A stretch of DNA of 64,000 nt from Candidatus Woesearchaeota archaeon (GCA_019322895.1 JAHWHZ010000001.1:62001-126000), one strand, 5' to 3'; positions 51,607 through 59,099 are shown, counted from the first letter of the stretch. Notes: generated from the letters alone by a model not told the origin. A program made the numbers and translations.

Positions 51607-51626
51607 TGTTGTGATTAACCACAACA
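51607..51626. promoter_or_regulatory. Palindromic operator at the TrmB-like promoter
   Basis: TGTTGTGATTAACCACAACA: arms TGTTGTG and CACAACA around a near-palindromic ATTAAC centre. It abuts the TATA box TTTAAAA (51628-51634) whose centre is 26 bases before ATG 51657, so protein bound here would block TFB/TBP. It also lies about 15 bases from the TATA box of the divergent small membrane gene. Most likely an autoregulatory TrmB site. Confidence 0.65.
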
Positions 51627-51656
51627 TTTAAAAACAATCGCGTATTTCTAGTGCAG

Positions 51657-52400
51657 ATGGAAGCAAAAGAACTCATAGAGCTGGGATTAACCAAAAACCA
51701 GGCAGCAGTCTATATTGCCCTGGTCAAGAAACCAGAGCAAACTGCAGGGCAATTAGCCAAAAAACTGGCAATAGACAGGTCATTTGTATATGGAATTCTA
51801 GGAAGCTTGATTGATAAAGGCCTGGCAGGACACATAACTAAGGAGAACAAAAAAATATTCCATGCTTTAGATCCTGAAAATCTAGTTAAAGAGATAGAAG
51901 AAAAAAGAGCAAAAGCACTAAAGACAATTGAAAAATTAAAGCAATTAAAAAAATTAACCAAAGAAGAAATAATTGTTAAAGTATATGAGGGAAAAGCAGG
52001 ACTTAAATCATACATAAGAGATTTCTTAGAAAGCGATATTTTTCATACACTAGGCGGAGGAGGGCAATTAAGCATTCTTGAAGCACTAAAATATGAATAC
52101 CCCCATTATTTGAAAGAATTATCAAAGAAAAAAATGAAAGGGCAGATACTAACATCTTCTAAAAATATACCCAAACTGAAAAAATTATTCAAAAAAACGC
52201 AGGTAGAATTAAGAACACTTGAAAATATCGAAAGCCAGGCCAATTTCACGATATTCAAGAACAAATTAGCAATCTATTCTGCAGAAGAAAAGCCATTTGT
52301 CATAATAATAGAAGATAAAACAATCACAAATGCCTTGAAAAATTATTTTGATGTTCTATGGCAGATTGCTAAAAACGTCCCAGCTATTTCTCAATCTTAA
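51657..52400 (+). CDS. TrmB-family transcriptional regulator (chromosomal)
   Basis: A 247-residue regulator starting MEAKELIELGLTKNQAAVYI. The winged helix (RSFVYGILGSLIDKGLAGHI) matches the TrmB HTH and is followed by a coiled coil and an effector domain (FTIFKNKLAIYSAEEKPFVI). It is a full-length paralogue of the element-1 regulator at 21410 (same plan, similar length). A GTG at 51651 extends the frame by two codons, but the TATA spacing of 26 bases favours ATG 51657. The 20-base palindrome at its promoter suggests autoregulation. Ligand unknown. Confidence 0.85.
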   Translation: MEAKELIELGLTKNQAAVYIALVKKPEQTAGQLAKKLAIDRSFVYGILGSLIDKGLAGHITKENKKIFHALDPENLVKEIEEKRAKALKTIEKLKQLKKLTKEEIIVKVYEGKAGLKSYIRDFLESDIFHTLGGGGQLSILEALKYEYPHYLKELSKKKMKGQILTSSKNIPKLKKLFKKTQVELRTLENIESQANFTIFKNKLAIYSAEEKPFVIIIEDKTITNALKNYFDVLWQIAKNVPAISQS

Positions 52401-52413
52401 AAGCAACGCTCTA

Positions 52414-52839
52414 TTATTCTTGATACAAAGCACGAACAGCGTCATCTACAGATAATATTGCAGATTTTACTTCCTCAATGTTACTGTCATCAAACGGCCC
52501 AACCAGCTCTATGTTTGTTTCATCAGCATCCAATCCAAATTGAGTGTCCTTAAATTGTTGTGATAACTGGGTTGTTATTTCTGAGCGTTGCATATATTCG
52601 CATTTTGCAGGAAGGTTTGCGCTAAAAGAAAATCTCCCTTTTTGGTAGGTTTCTTGATCAAACTCCAGTTGTAGGTCCAGATTGCCGCATTTTGAGTTTA
52701 TAACAGTCTCTGGACATTTATCTGGGCCAGAATAGCGTCTTTCATAAGTTCCATTTAAGTAATGTTCGCGCGTGAACAAAGCTAAAGCAATATCATCGCT
52801 TATTCTGCTAAAATTTTTTAATTTTTCTGATTCATCCAT
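52414..52839 (-). CDS. Hypothetical protein
   Basis: A 141-residue acidic protein (MDESEKLKNFSRISDDIALA) with a central beta-rich part (LDLQLEFDQETYQKGRFSFS) and a helical C-terminus. A frame start exists six codons upstream, but the GGGGGAG ribosome-binding site fits ATG 52839. No family recognised. It is the last chromosomal gene before element 2. Confidence 0.55.
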   Translation of the reverse strand: MDESEKLKNFSRISDDIALALFTREHYLNGTYERRYSGPDKCPETVINSKCGNLDLQLEFDQETYQKGRFSFSANLPAKCEYMQRSEITTQLSQQFKDTQFGLDADETNIELVGPFDDSNIEEVKSAILSVDDAVRALYQE

Positions 52840-52895
52840 TTTATCTCCCCCAACCAAATATTTTCAATATAAACAAGCAATAGAATATAAATGTT

Positions 52896-52909
52896 ACGCC
52901 CCAGCTGGG
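52896..52909 (-). repeat. Left attachment site of element 2
   Basis: ACGCCCCAGCTGGG, identical to 62726-62739 within tRNA-Asp. It carries only the acceptor end of the tRNA, as left by integration into a tRNA 3' end. Confidence 0.8.
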
Positions 52910-52929
52910 CATTAAGGAAAACCCTTAAA

Positions 52930-53109
52930 TTATTGTTTTAGATTATACACGGCCAACACGATAACAGCTATTAAGGGTGGAAGCACCCAATAAAGCCAGC
53001 CTCCTGGCCAGCCCAACTTATAACTTCCGAAAGCACACACATATAAAAATATTGTTATTAAAAACCAATAAATCGTTTGTTTAAGCCAATATTTAAGTTT
53101 ATTATTCAT
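52930..53109 (-). CDS. Small Trp-rich two-segment membrane protein, element 2
   Basis: A 59-residue protein (MNNKLKYWLKQTIYWFLITI) with two hydrophobic segments (IYWFLITIFLYVCAF and WLYWVLPPLIAVIVLAVY) and five Trp, connected by a Gly/Pro-rich turn (GWPGGW). It begins eight bases after the 53117 gene and ends 20 bases from the left attachment site. Small Trp-rich membrane proteins near element ends could act in lysis or exclusion, but that is only a guess. Below usual ORF length cut-offs. Confidence 0.6.
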   Translation of the reverse strand: MNNKLKYWLKQTIYWFLITIFLYVCAFGSYKLGWPGGWLYWVLPPLIAVIVLAVYNLKQ

Positions 53110-53116
53110 CGCTCTG

Positions 53117-53323
53117 TCAATTTCCCGCAGTTCTGTCTACATCAGCACCTTGTTTTATTCTTCGTTGTTTTCTTAATCTTGTCAGATACCTTACGCCATT
53201 AGGCAAATAAAATTCATACCTGTCAGGGAATTCTTTTTTGACACAATTACACTTTACACAGATCTCTTTTGTGCGAGATATTCTTTTTCTAAGGTGTATA
53301 CAGTTACTTGGCCGAATAATCAT
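53117..53323 (-). CDS. Small basic Cys-containing protein, element 2
   Basis: A 68-residue basic protein. C8 and the cluster C22, C25, C27 (CVKCNC) could bind a metal ion, followed by YEFYLPNGVRYLTRLRKQRR. Likely a nucleic-acid-binding protein. A TATA-like ATTTAAATAC lies near 53355, about 32 bases before the ATG. Confidence 0.55.
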   Translation of the reverse strand: MIIRPSNCIHLRKRISRTKEICVKCNCVKKEFPDRYEFYLPNGVRYLTRLRKQRRIKQGADVDRTAGN

Positions 53324-53377
53324 TTTTTACTTACATTAGCTTTTGGAGTATTTAAATTTTTTTAATTTAAACATGGT

Positions 53378-53932
53378 TTAAGATAGTATTTTTTCTATTT
53401 GGTCTTTTAACTGATGCAGTTCTTGAACTAATTCAGGAGTTGGCTTGTTGATTTTAGCTAGTTCTTGCCTGAACTCCCTTACTGTATTGGCTATTTTGTC
53501 TGCTTGTCCAGTGTCCAGTGCTTTTTTACCGGGATTCCCGGCATTTTTCTTTGTCTTTAAATCTTTGTTTAACTGCCTGACGCTGGTTTTTTGTGCTTTA
53601 ATAATAAGCCTGTTTTGTTCTTTTGGATCTTGGTTCAGTATTAGTAATAGTTTGGCTATGCCTAATTGTTCTATTTTCAGTTTTTGTTCTGGATTTCGTA
53701 ACATTGATTTTACTTTATTATAGATTCTTATCATGTTATACGCGTGTTGTCTTGTGAAGCTGAATCCTTCTTTTTCCAGGTATTGTTCAAAGCTGTTGTA
53801 TTTTGCTTTGTAGGCCTTTGTTTTTTGAATCATGCTCAGGGCTTTGCCTATGTCAAGAAAGCTTGTTAGAATGGCTTTTTCAAGCTCTTTTATGCATTGT
53901 GTGGCTTGGTTTAGATTGTTTTGGAATGTCAT
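53378..53932 (-). CDS. DUF3102/KorB-like HTH protein, element 2
   Basis: A 184-residue protein. The first 80 residues (SFLDIGKALSMIQKTKAYKA, FEQYLEKEGFSFTRQHAYNM) resemble the DUF3102-type helix-turn-helix modules found near plasmid and phage partition genes (like KorB/Spo0J). The C-terminal part has a short heptad region (ELVQELHQLKDQIEKILS) for dimerisation. Likely a DNA-binding partition or regulatory protein. An AGGTGAT ribosome-binding site precedes the ATG. Confidence 0.6.
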   Translation of the reverse strand: MTFQNNLNQATQCIKELEKAILTSFLDIGKALSMIQKTKAYKAKYNSFEQYLEKEGFSFTRQHAYNMIRIYNKVKSMLRNPEQKLKIEQLGIAKLLLILNQDPKEQNRLIIKAQKTSVRQLNKDLKTKKNAGNPGKKALDTGQADKIANTVREFRQELAKINKPTPELVQELHQLKDQIEKILS

Positions 53933-54000
53933 TTTTTATCACCTGTTTTTAAAATTTTTTTTTGGGGGTTGGATTGAAGAAAGAAAAAAAAAGTTTTTTT

Positions 54001-54252
54001 TTAGAGCCCGATTAGTTCAACCGCTTCTTTGAACGTTTTCTGCCAGTCTGCTGTTTTTGTTTCTAGTAATTTGTTTATTAAAGCTGTCCGATTGTTTAGT
54101 TTACAGCATTTGACCATGTCGTTATCTTGACTTTCATTACTATTTTTTGGGGTTTTGCTTTTTTTCCAGCAGTCAATGCAGAGTTTTTGGTTTTGGAATT
54201 TAGGCTGGAATTCTGCTTTGCATTGCTCGCAAGTGCGGGGGTTTCCTACCAT
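54001..54252 (-). CDS. Zinc-ribbon protein, element 2
   Basis: An 83-residue protein with an N-terminal four-Cys ribbon (CEQCKAEF and LCIDCW) and a C-terminal helix (DWQKTFKEAVELIGL). Single zinc ribbons occur in transcription regulators and recombinase partners. Its start codon shares a base with the stop of the 54252 mini-gene (TAATG), so the two are translationally linked. Confidence 0.6.
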   Translation of the reverse strand: MVGNPRTCEQCKAEFQPKFQNQKLCIDCWKKSKTPKNSNESQDNDMVKCCKLNNRTALINKLLETKTADWQKTFKEAVELIGL

Positions 54253-54386
54253 TATATTTCACCCCCGTATAGAACTAGCTGACCGCTTACTATTTGTAGT
54301 TGGCCTGTGCTTATCATTTCTGCAAGCAAAACTTTTATATGCTTGCGTGTTTTTTCCTCTTTTGAGGACTTCATTTGTTCGCGCAT
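54252..54386 (-). CDS. Mini protein, element 2
   Basis: A 44-residue protein (MREQMKSSKEEKTRKHIKVL) with a basic N-terminus and a hydrophobic C-terminal half (LLAEMISTGQLQIVSGQLVL). The stop overlaps the start of the zinc-ribbon gene (TAATG). Too short for the usual cut-off; real by virtue of the overlap and clean frame. Function unknown. Confidence 0.45.
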   Translation of the reverse strand: MREQMKSSKEEKTRKHIKVLLAEMISTGQLQIVSGQLVLYGGEI

Positions 54387-54442
54387 TTGGGGTTCCTCCA
54401 AGGGCTGGGACTTTGGTCCTGGCCTTTTTTTATTTTATTTTT

Positions 54443-54586
54443 TTAGTTTGTTTCTTTTTGTTTTTTTTGCCAGTTGCTGTTTTTGCAGTGCGGGCATAGT
54501 TTTGGTAATGTTTGGTTTCTGGTGTTCCATTGGTGTTGGCATTTTTCGCATTTGCATTGCCAGTGGATTGTTTGTTTCTTACTCAT
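54443..54586 (-). CDS. Mini zinc-finger protein, element 2
   Basis: A 47-residue protein with C11, C13, C16 (QCKCEKC) and C31, C34 (LCPHC), a compact zinc-binding fold, and Trp/Lys-rich flanks. A TATA box (ATTTAAATAC, centre about 54613) is 27 bases before the ATG, so the mRNA is leaderless and this gene has its own promoter. Likely a DNA-binding regulator. Confidence 0.6.
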   Translation of the reverse strand: MSKKQTIHWQCKCEKCQHQWNTRNQTLPKLCPHCKNSNWQKKQKETN

Positions 54587-54718
54587 TTTACCTATGATAA
54601 GTAAGGGTGGTATTTAAATCTTTCTATAAAACTATATACTACAGAATACAAATCAAAAAGAAAAAAAACAGTTCCACGAGAAACACACCCCAAAAACGCA
54701 TTTCCTATGGAAAAAAAA

Positions 54719-55171
54719 TTATTTTAAATCCTTCCCAAAATCATTGCTCAAAACCTTAACCAGCTTACAAACAAGCTGTTCCTCAGTCTGAACCTGCCGG
54801 TAACTCACAAGCTTCTTCATACAATCAAATAAAGCAAAATTCACATCACATTGTTGCTTAAAATGCTGAGCCACAAGCACATGCACTAATTCGTGCAACA
54901 ACACCTTACTCACGAACTCGCTCTGTTCAGGCAAAAAATCCAACAAATCCTTATGAACCTTAATCTCAGCCCTTAAATAATTACTCCAAGTCTGGACTTT
55001 AGCCGCGGTTTCGTTATCAAACTCCCAATCTTTAGAATAAAGAATTGTAATCTTCCAGTCAGTTAAGCCAAGTAATCTTTGTAAATCTTTAACTTTTTGT
55101 TCAACAAAAATTTTTTTTTGCGTGACACTACAAGATTTAACTATCTTCTTTCGGCCTGGTTTAGTTTTCAT
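54719..55171 (-). CDS. SprT-like zinc metalloprotein, element 2
   Basis: A 150-residue protein with the zinc-protease motif HELVHVLVAQHF (H93, E94, H97, plus H103) after a strand-rich region (DWKITILYSKDWEF) and YLRAEIKVHKDLLDFL, the layout of SprT/Spartan and related small zincins. Such proteins cleave DNA-protein crosslinks or viral proteins. It is the last gene of a four-gene overlapping cluster (55679 to 54719) read leftward. Its start overlaps the previous stop (ATGA). Confidence 0.65.
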   Translation of the reverse strand: MKTKPGRKKIVKSCSVTQKKIFVEQKVKDLQRLLGLTDWKITILYSKDWEFDNETAAKVQTWSNYLRAEIKVHKDLLDFLPEQSEFVSKVLLHELVHVLVAQHFKQQCDVNFALFDCMKKLVSYRQVQTEEQLVCKLVKVLSNDFGKDLK

Positions 55172-55344
55172 TCCGATTTTTCAACCTTTTCAACCAATTC
55201 ACAAACTAAAACATCCATACTATCCGCATCAGATTCCGTGCTAAAACCATGCAAGTCGTATTCTTGCAATTCTTTAGCATACTTGGACTTTTCTAACAGT
55301 TCTTCAACTTCTTCCGAACTCAACCTTATTTTTAATTCTTTCAT
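55168..55344 (-). CDS. Small acidic protein, element 2
   Basis: A 58-residue, very acidic helical protein (MKELKIRLSSEEVEELLEKS, then YDLHGFSTESDADSMDVLVC). Both ends overlap neighbours by four bases (ATGA at 55344 and at 55171), so it is translationally coupled in the cluster. Function unknown. Too short for usual cut-offs. Confidence 0.55.
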   Translation of the reverse strand: MKELKIRLSSEEVEELLEKSKYAKELQEYDLHGFSTESDADSMDVLVCELVEKVEKSE

Positions 55345-55679
55345 GTTAGTTCCTCCTTAATCTTACAATATTTTTTGTATTCTTCAAAATATTTTTTTTT
55401 AGCTTGCTCAAGCCGTGCCCTATTATAAACCGAATTATCTTTACATTTACAATTTTGCTCTAAATCATGAAATAAGAAAACAAACTTGAACCGTTCAGCT
55501 TGCTCTTGTAAGTGGTCAGGTAAAAACTTGTATTCCAATTTTCCGGTTTGTTTAAGGCATGCTATTCTTAAAATAGTTTGAACAGCTTCCAAACTCTTCT
55601 TTTTTAGTTTAAAATCCAGCCAAGCCTCAGCCTCCACTTTATTTAAATCACATAAAAAATTTTTAAAACTTTCAATCAT
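55341..55679 (-). CDS. Helical protein, element 2
   Basis: A 112-residue helical protein (EAWLDFKLKKKSLEAVQTIL, EQAERFKFVFLFHDLEQNCK) with a CKC pair and a charged C-terminal helix. No family recognised. It overlaps the genes on both sides by 4-8 bases. Confidence 0.5.
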   Translation of the reverse strand: MIESFKNFLCDLNKVEAEAWLDFKLKKKSLEAVQTILRIACLKQTGKLEYKFLPDHLQEQAERFKFVFLFHDLEQNCKCKDNSVYNRARLEQAKKKYFEEYKKYCKIKEELT

Positions 55680-56193
55680 CCTTTAAATCCCCCAAAATTT
55701 CTTTAATTTGATCATCAGAACAAACCCTAAACAAACTCTTTTTCAGTTTTTCATAATTTTCCACGCTCACTCCAGAATCAAGCACGACATGCTCGCTTAA
55801 CCTTTCTTTCCAACCATACCTTTCTAAAACAGTAGTTAACTTATCAGCCAAGTAAGCCACTGTTTTAGCAGCTTTAAGCTGTACCATCACATCATTGCTA
55901 GTCAACATTGCTTGATCACATTTTCCAAGCGCGTTTTTCAAACTAGTCCATAAATGAACGCCTATTTCTTTAACATCGCCTGGCTCTAACTCTTGAATAA
56001 TCGCTTTAATATCCTTTGAAACCATTTGTTGACTTACGCCAAACTTGTCTGCAAGGGCTTGTTGTGAACTTGCATAAAAGCCTACTTTGCTAATTATTTT
56101 TTTTATTTCTTCTCGTCTTTGTTTGACTGGCAGTTTAGGTCGTGTTAATTTTTTTTCCATTGTTCTACTACTTATACAACTTTGGTTAGGCAC
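55672..56193 (-). CDS. HTH protein resembling phage terminase small subunits, element 2
   Basis: A 173-residue protein with a helix-turn-helix near residues 40-65 (ASSQQALADKFGVSQQMVSK) and a helical C-terminal part that could oligomerise (VMVQLKAAKTVAYLADKLTT). This plan is shared by phage terminase small subunits and by plasmid DNA-binding proteins. No large terminase is seen, so packaging is unproven. The frame opens at GTG 56193; ATG 56160 (MEKKLTRPK) is an alternative. Confidence 0.5.
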   Translation of the reverse strand: MPNQSCISSRTMEKKLTRPKLPVKQRREEIKKIISKVGFYASSQQALADKFGVSQQMVSKDIKAIIQELEPGDVKEIGVHLWTSLKNALGKCDQAMLTSNDVMVQLKAAKTVAYLADKLTTVLERYGWKERLSEHVVLDSGVSVENYEKLKKSLFRVCSDDQIKEILGDLKDD

Positions 56194-56205
56194 TATGTAA
56201 TTCGT

Positions 56206-56652
56206 TTAGTACGGGAGCTGTCTTGCCTGCCTGTACACACTTTTATCATTGTTGCTGAACGGCATTTTACAAAAAATTATTTTTTTTGCACGAATTTGGT
56301 TTTCAGAATGCTCTATTGTTTCTTGACATTTAGGACAAACTGCTTCTATTAAAGCTTGTCTGGTCATGTTTTCGTAGAGTTCTGTTATTACTGGCGTAAT
56401 TTTTGTTCCACAAGTGGGGCATTGTATGACTAGTTCTATTTCGTGAAATATTTTTTTTTGTAATTGCCTTGCTTCTGCTATGATTTCACGTTTTTTCTTA
56501 TCACTAATCTCTTTGTTTAGTTCTTGCACTTTTCTTTGCTCTTCCGCAATATTTGTATTTATGTTATCCCAAGCTTTTTTTTTCTTTTGAAGCTTTTCTA
56601 GCCTTTCTTCAGCTTCGTTTTTGATTCCCAACAAATCCATTATTTCTCCCAT
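56206..56652 (-). CDS. Coiled-coil protein with zinc ribbon, element 2
   Basis: A 148-residue protein. The N-terminal half is a coiled coil (EEQRKVQELNKEISDKKKRE); the second half has a four-Cys ribbon (IQCPTCGTK and AVCPKCQET). The start is set by a GGAGGTG site six bases before ATG 56652, although the frame extends five codons upstream. It lies directly left of the AT-rich iteron region and may act there. Confidence 0.6.
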   Translation of the reverse strand: MGEIMDLLGIKNEAEERLEKLQKKKKAWDNINTNIAEEQRKVQELNKEISDKKKREIIAEARQLQKKIFHEIELVIQCPTCGTKITPVITELYENMTRQALIEAVCPKCQETIEHSENQIRAKKIIFCKMPFSNNDKSVYRQARQLPY

Positions 56653-56690
56653 TATTAACACCTCCAATGCTAAAAAAATTTTTTTATTTA

Positions 56691-57000
56691 GTTTTGTGTT
56701 GAAAAAAACCCTTTTTATGTGTATGAAACAGATAAAATAAAAAACTGATTTTCTTATTTCAAGTGTTTTTTCTCTTTTTCTGTAGTTTTATGTTGATAAA
56801 ACTCTATTTTATGTGTATAAAATTGTTTGAATGAATTCTGAGATTGCTTTTTATGTTGTATTATAATTATAATATATAATATTATAAATATATATTTATA
56901 ATATAATATAAAAGTCAAAAGATACTTCACTTTACAGCTTACTTGCGCACACAACAGTTTTATGTTGATAAAACCTTTTTTTATACACATAAAATTCATT
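56691..57000. other. AT-rich iteron region, possible replication origin of element 2
   Basis: About 350 bases without a convincing gene. Three related units of roughly 40 bases occur: TTTTGTGTTGAAAAAA (56692 on), GTTTTATGTTGATAAAAC (56785 on) and GTTTTATGTTGATAAAAC (56957 on). Each is followed by a T-rich run and an inverted TTATGTGTATAA or TTATACACATAA block. Between the last two is a nearly pure A/T tract (56850-56912). Direct repeats plus an AT-rich unwinding tract, next to a DNA-binding gene, are typical of origins. Confidence 0.5.
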
Positions 57001-57006
57001 ATCGCT

Positions 57007-57450
57007 TCACCCCCCACCTTTTAAAACAGACTTAACACCACCATTATTCCACCAACAATTTTTACAATATTGATACCGAAAATAATCAGTATCTTGATTT
57101 TGAATTTTGTTTCCGCAAACCTTACAAAATAATTTTTTATTCTCAAGCTCTTCTTCTCGTTGCTGTTTTTCTTCTAATTCCTCTTTCGCTCTAGCCTCCT
57201 TTTCCTTCAACACAGAAACTTTAACAGCTTTATCGGTTTGCAAACTCAATATTTGTCGGTCAATATTATCAATTTCCAGTTTCAACCTTTCTATACTGCA
57301 AGTTTGTTTGCCTATAATTTCAGCGAGAGCTTTGTTAAAAACGTCACTTCTATTCACTCCTAGTTTTTCGGCGGCTTCTAATAATTCAATATCCGCGCTA
57401 ACTTGTGTTGGTTTTGATCCTCTGGGGTATTTTCTTGGTCGTCCGGTCAT
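57007..57450 (-). CDS. AT-hook/RHH protein with coiled coil and zinc ribbon, element 2
   Basis: A 147-residue multi-part DNA-binding protein. It opens with GRPRKYPRG (AT-hook-like), then a helical segment ADIELLEAAEKLGVNRSDVF resembling a ribbon-helix-helix domain. A long coiled coil (IERLKLEIDNIDRQILSLQT and following) and a C-terminal Cys ribbon (CKVCG and YCKNCWW) come next. Its location beside the AT-rich iteron region makes it a plausible origin-binding protein. It is translationally coupled (ATGA) to the gene at 57447. Confidence 0.65.
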   Translation of the reverse strand: MTGRPRKYPRGSKPTQVSADIELLEAAEKLGVNRSDVFNKALAEIIGKQTCSIERLKLEIDNIDRQILSLQTDKAVKVSVLKEKEARAKEELEEKQQREEELENKKLFCKVCGNKIQNQDTDYFRYQYCKNCWWNNGGVKSVLKGGG

Positions 57451-57653
57451 GCTTCCACTCCGTTACTGTTATCTGGTGGTAGCCATTGAATTACGGCTTG
57501 TGTTTTTGGCACGGTATAATGACTTTTGTATTCTCCTTTACCGTCTTTCAAAAAGATCTCCCACAATAACAAGACTTCTTTATTGCTTTTAACTATCGCA
57601 TCCTCTTTGATGCTTTCTTCGCCGAACGTGAATGCCACTATTGCTTTTTTCAT
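57447..57653 (-). CDS. Small protein, element 2
   Basis: A 68-residue beta-rich protein (KAIVAFTFGEESIKEDAIVK, LLLWEIFLKDGKGEYKSHYT) ending in a proline-containing tail. It overlaps its neighbours by four bases at both ends, in a tight three-gene unit with 57007 and 57650. Function unknown. Confidence 0.5.
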   Translation of the reverse strand: MKKAIVAFTFGEESIKEDAIVKSNKEVLLLWEIFLKDGKGEYKSHYTVPKTQAVIQWLPPDNSNGVEA

Positions 57654-57850
57654 TGTGGTACCTCTCCAAGAAATTCTTCTTCAGTGTCTGCAATATTTTT
57701 AAGATACCTCTTATTCAGAAAATGCGTTTTGTTTCGTGTGCGAAATTCAATAAAAAAGTCTGTTTCGCCAACAATAATTCCTAGCAGACTAACTAGTTTG
57801 CCTTCGGCTCCATAGAACTGAACCTTCTTACAATACCTTTTTTTATTCAT
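57650..57850 (-). CDS. Small protein, element 2
   Basis: A 66-residue protein (MNKKRYCKKVQFYGAEGKLV) with an Sm/SH3-like string of short strands (LLGIIVGETDFFIEFRTRNK). A GGAGG ribosome-binding site lies seven bases before the ATG. First gene of the unit leading to the DNA-binding protein at 57007. Function unknown. Confidence 0.5.
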   Translation of the reverse strand: MNKKRYCKKVQFYGAEGKLVSLLGIIVGETDFFIEFRTRNKTHFLNKRYLKNIADTEEEFLGEVPQ

Positions 57851-57911
57851 TTTTTTGCCTCCATTTCACTTTCTGGTTTCAGAATTCAGTTCCTTGGCGC
57901 CATTCCAGCTT

Positions 57912-58049
57912 TTACGGTTGTTGTAATCCTGATTTTTTTAGCAATCTTTCAATAACGCAATAATATGGTTCGTGTTTGCATAATTTGAGTTTTTCAAGCC
58001 GGTTTTTCAAATCATGTGTGACCGCAACATGCGTTAAATCAATCGCCAT
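57912..58049 (-). CDS. Mini ribbon-helix-helix protein, element 2
   Basis: A 45-residue protein (MAIDLTHVAVTHDLKNRLEK) with one beta strand then two helices (YYCVIERLLKKS), the VapB/CopG-type ribbon-helix-helix plan. A TATA box (TTTTTATATTAG, centre about 58076) is 27 bases before the ATG. That promoter block is identical over 22 bases to another one at 60054-60075, so this protein and the operon at 59980 may share a regulator, perhaps this one. Confidence 0.6.
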   Translation of the reverse strand: MAIDLTHVAVTHDLKNRLEKLKLCKHEPYYCVIERLLKKSGLQQP

Positions 58050-58066
58050 AAGTATCCATAAGTCGC

Positions 58067-58088
58067 AACTAATATAAAAACACTAACT
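58067..58088 (-). promoter_or_regulatory. Shared promoter block, copy 1
   Basis: Minus-strand TATA box TTTTTATATTAG with flanks, 22 bases identical to 60054-60075. It drives the leaderless mini RHH gene at 58049. The identity beyond the TATA core points to a common regulator. Confidence 0.6.
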
Positions 58089-58207
58089 TTTTTACACGAT
58101 AAAAAATAAATTTTTTTTGGGTTGGAGGTTGAAGAGGCAAAAGAATGATGAAGTAAAATTCTCTTGCCCCCAAATTTTTTAAAGATTTGAAACAACCCAA
58201 AAAAAAT

Positions 58208-58603
58208 TTATTCGCCACTTCCTTGAATCAGAGCAATCTCCCACGATACCGTATTTGGGTTTCCTTCCAAGTACCGCCACCGCACACTTTGAATTTTAAC
58301 AGTATAATTAGAATTAGTAGTATCGCTATGGTATGTAGCACTGCTTTGACTTCCAGTAATTAACGCTTGCAAACAAGGATTTGATGCGTGGTAAATAAAC
58401 TCTCTGCATTCAGTTTTCGTTCCAGTAAAAGTGCCACGAACAGTAAAAGTTGAGGTAGCGCCAAACATGTCAAACACTAAAGCATTGTCTGCACTGCTTG
58501 CCGGCATCGGAAAATGCATCAATTGAGCGTCTAAAAATTGTTCTTCTTCGTTCAGTACGGTTAGCGATAACGCTCCACGATTGTTTGTTATACTATAAGC
58601 CAT
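58208..58603 (-). CDS. Beta-rich protein, possible virion component, element 2
   Basis: A 131-residue protein made mostly of strands (MAYSITNNRGALSLTVLN, FTVRGTFTGTKTECREFIYH, NYTVKIQSVRWRYLEGNPNT, VSWEIALIQGSGE). The pattern of a long beta sandwich ending in an amphipathic strand recalls tail-tube and baseplate-type proteins, but no named family fits. It is preceded by the mini coiled-coil gene at 58604 and by a second beta-rich protein, in one operon with the coiled-coil genes at 59100-59980. Confidence 0.5.
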   Translation of the reverse strand: MAYSITNNRGALSLTVLNEEEQFLDAQLMHFPMPASSADNALVFDMFGATSTFTVRGTFTGTKTECREFIYHASNPCLQALITGSQSSATYHSDTTNSNYTVKIQSVRWRYLEGNPNTVSWEIALIQGSGE

Positions 58604-58729
58604 TTATTTTTTACCCCTTAACTCTTTTCTTAAACTTTCTAGTTCATTGCTGATTTTGTATAAAAAATTATTAGACATTCTAACCTGATGAATTAACTCA
58701 GCTAATTTGGATTCCATTCTTTCGTTCAT
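58604..58729 (-). CDS. Mini coiled-coil protein, element 2
   Basis: A 41-residue helix (MNERMESKLAELIHQVRMSN, then NELESLRKELRGKK) with heptad-spaced hydrophobics. A strong AAGGAGGAG site precedes the ATG, and its stop is directly followed by the ATG at 58603. Likely an oligomerisation or scaffold peptide. Confidence 0.55.
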   Translation of the reverse strand: MNERMESKLAELIHQVRMSNNFLYKISNELESLRKELRGKK

Positions 58730-58747
58730 GCTCTGCTCCTCCTTAAT

Positions 58748-59095
58748 TTATGCATCGCGATAAATAATTTTTATTGTGGCCGTGCACGCGCCTCCTGTTT
58801 GTGAAAACATGATTTTAAGCCCGTCACTGCTTGTGCCAAAACAGTTTGTTGGTGTGTAAGCGTATGCCGTGCTCGTATCTGCATTTTCTGTTTTTTCAGG
58901 GTAGTCATTTGTTCCGTCATTAAAAGTTATGGTGATGTTTCTGGATTGAGCCGTGCTAAACTTTATTAAGATTCTGCTGATTTCCCATGCTTTGCTGAAA
59001 TTAGCGGTGTATGTTCTATTGCTTGCTGTTCCGTTGGTTAAGTCTAGTGTGTTGCTTGTTTTTACTTCTGTTGTTCTTGTTATATTGACTTTCAT
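58748..59095 (-). CDS. Beta-rich protein, possible virion component, element 2
   Basis: A 115-residue protein, rich in Thr/Ser/Asn strands (MKVNITRTTEVKTSNTLDL, SRNITITFNDGTNDYPEKT, GGACTATIKIIYRDA), with no signal peptide. This composition is common in capsid, tail-fibre or head-decoration proteins. It lies between the coiled-coil gene at 59100 and the mini coiled-coil gene, in one transcription unit. Assignment as structural is inference. Confidence 0.5.
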   Translation of the reverse strand: MKVNITRTTEVKTSNTLDLTNGTASNRTYTANFSKAWEISRILIKFSTAQSRNITITFNDGTNDYPEKTENADTSTAYAYTPTNCFGTSSDGLKIMFSQTGGACTATIKIIYRDA

Positions 59096-59099
59096 GATA

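Noticed and set aside
56754..57017. 87-codon frame in the AT-rich region of element 2
   Set aside because: Composition is Ile/Tyr/Lys-only where the tract is A/T-pure, it overlaps the repeat units, and no ribosome-binding site or TATA box fits.
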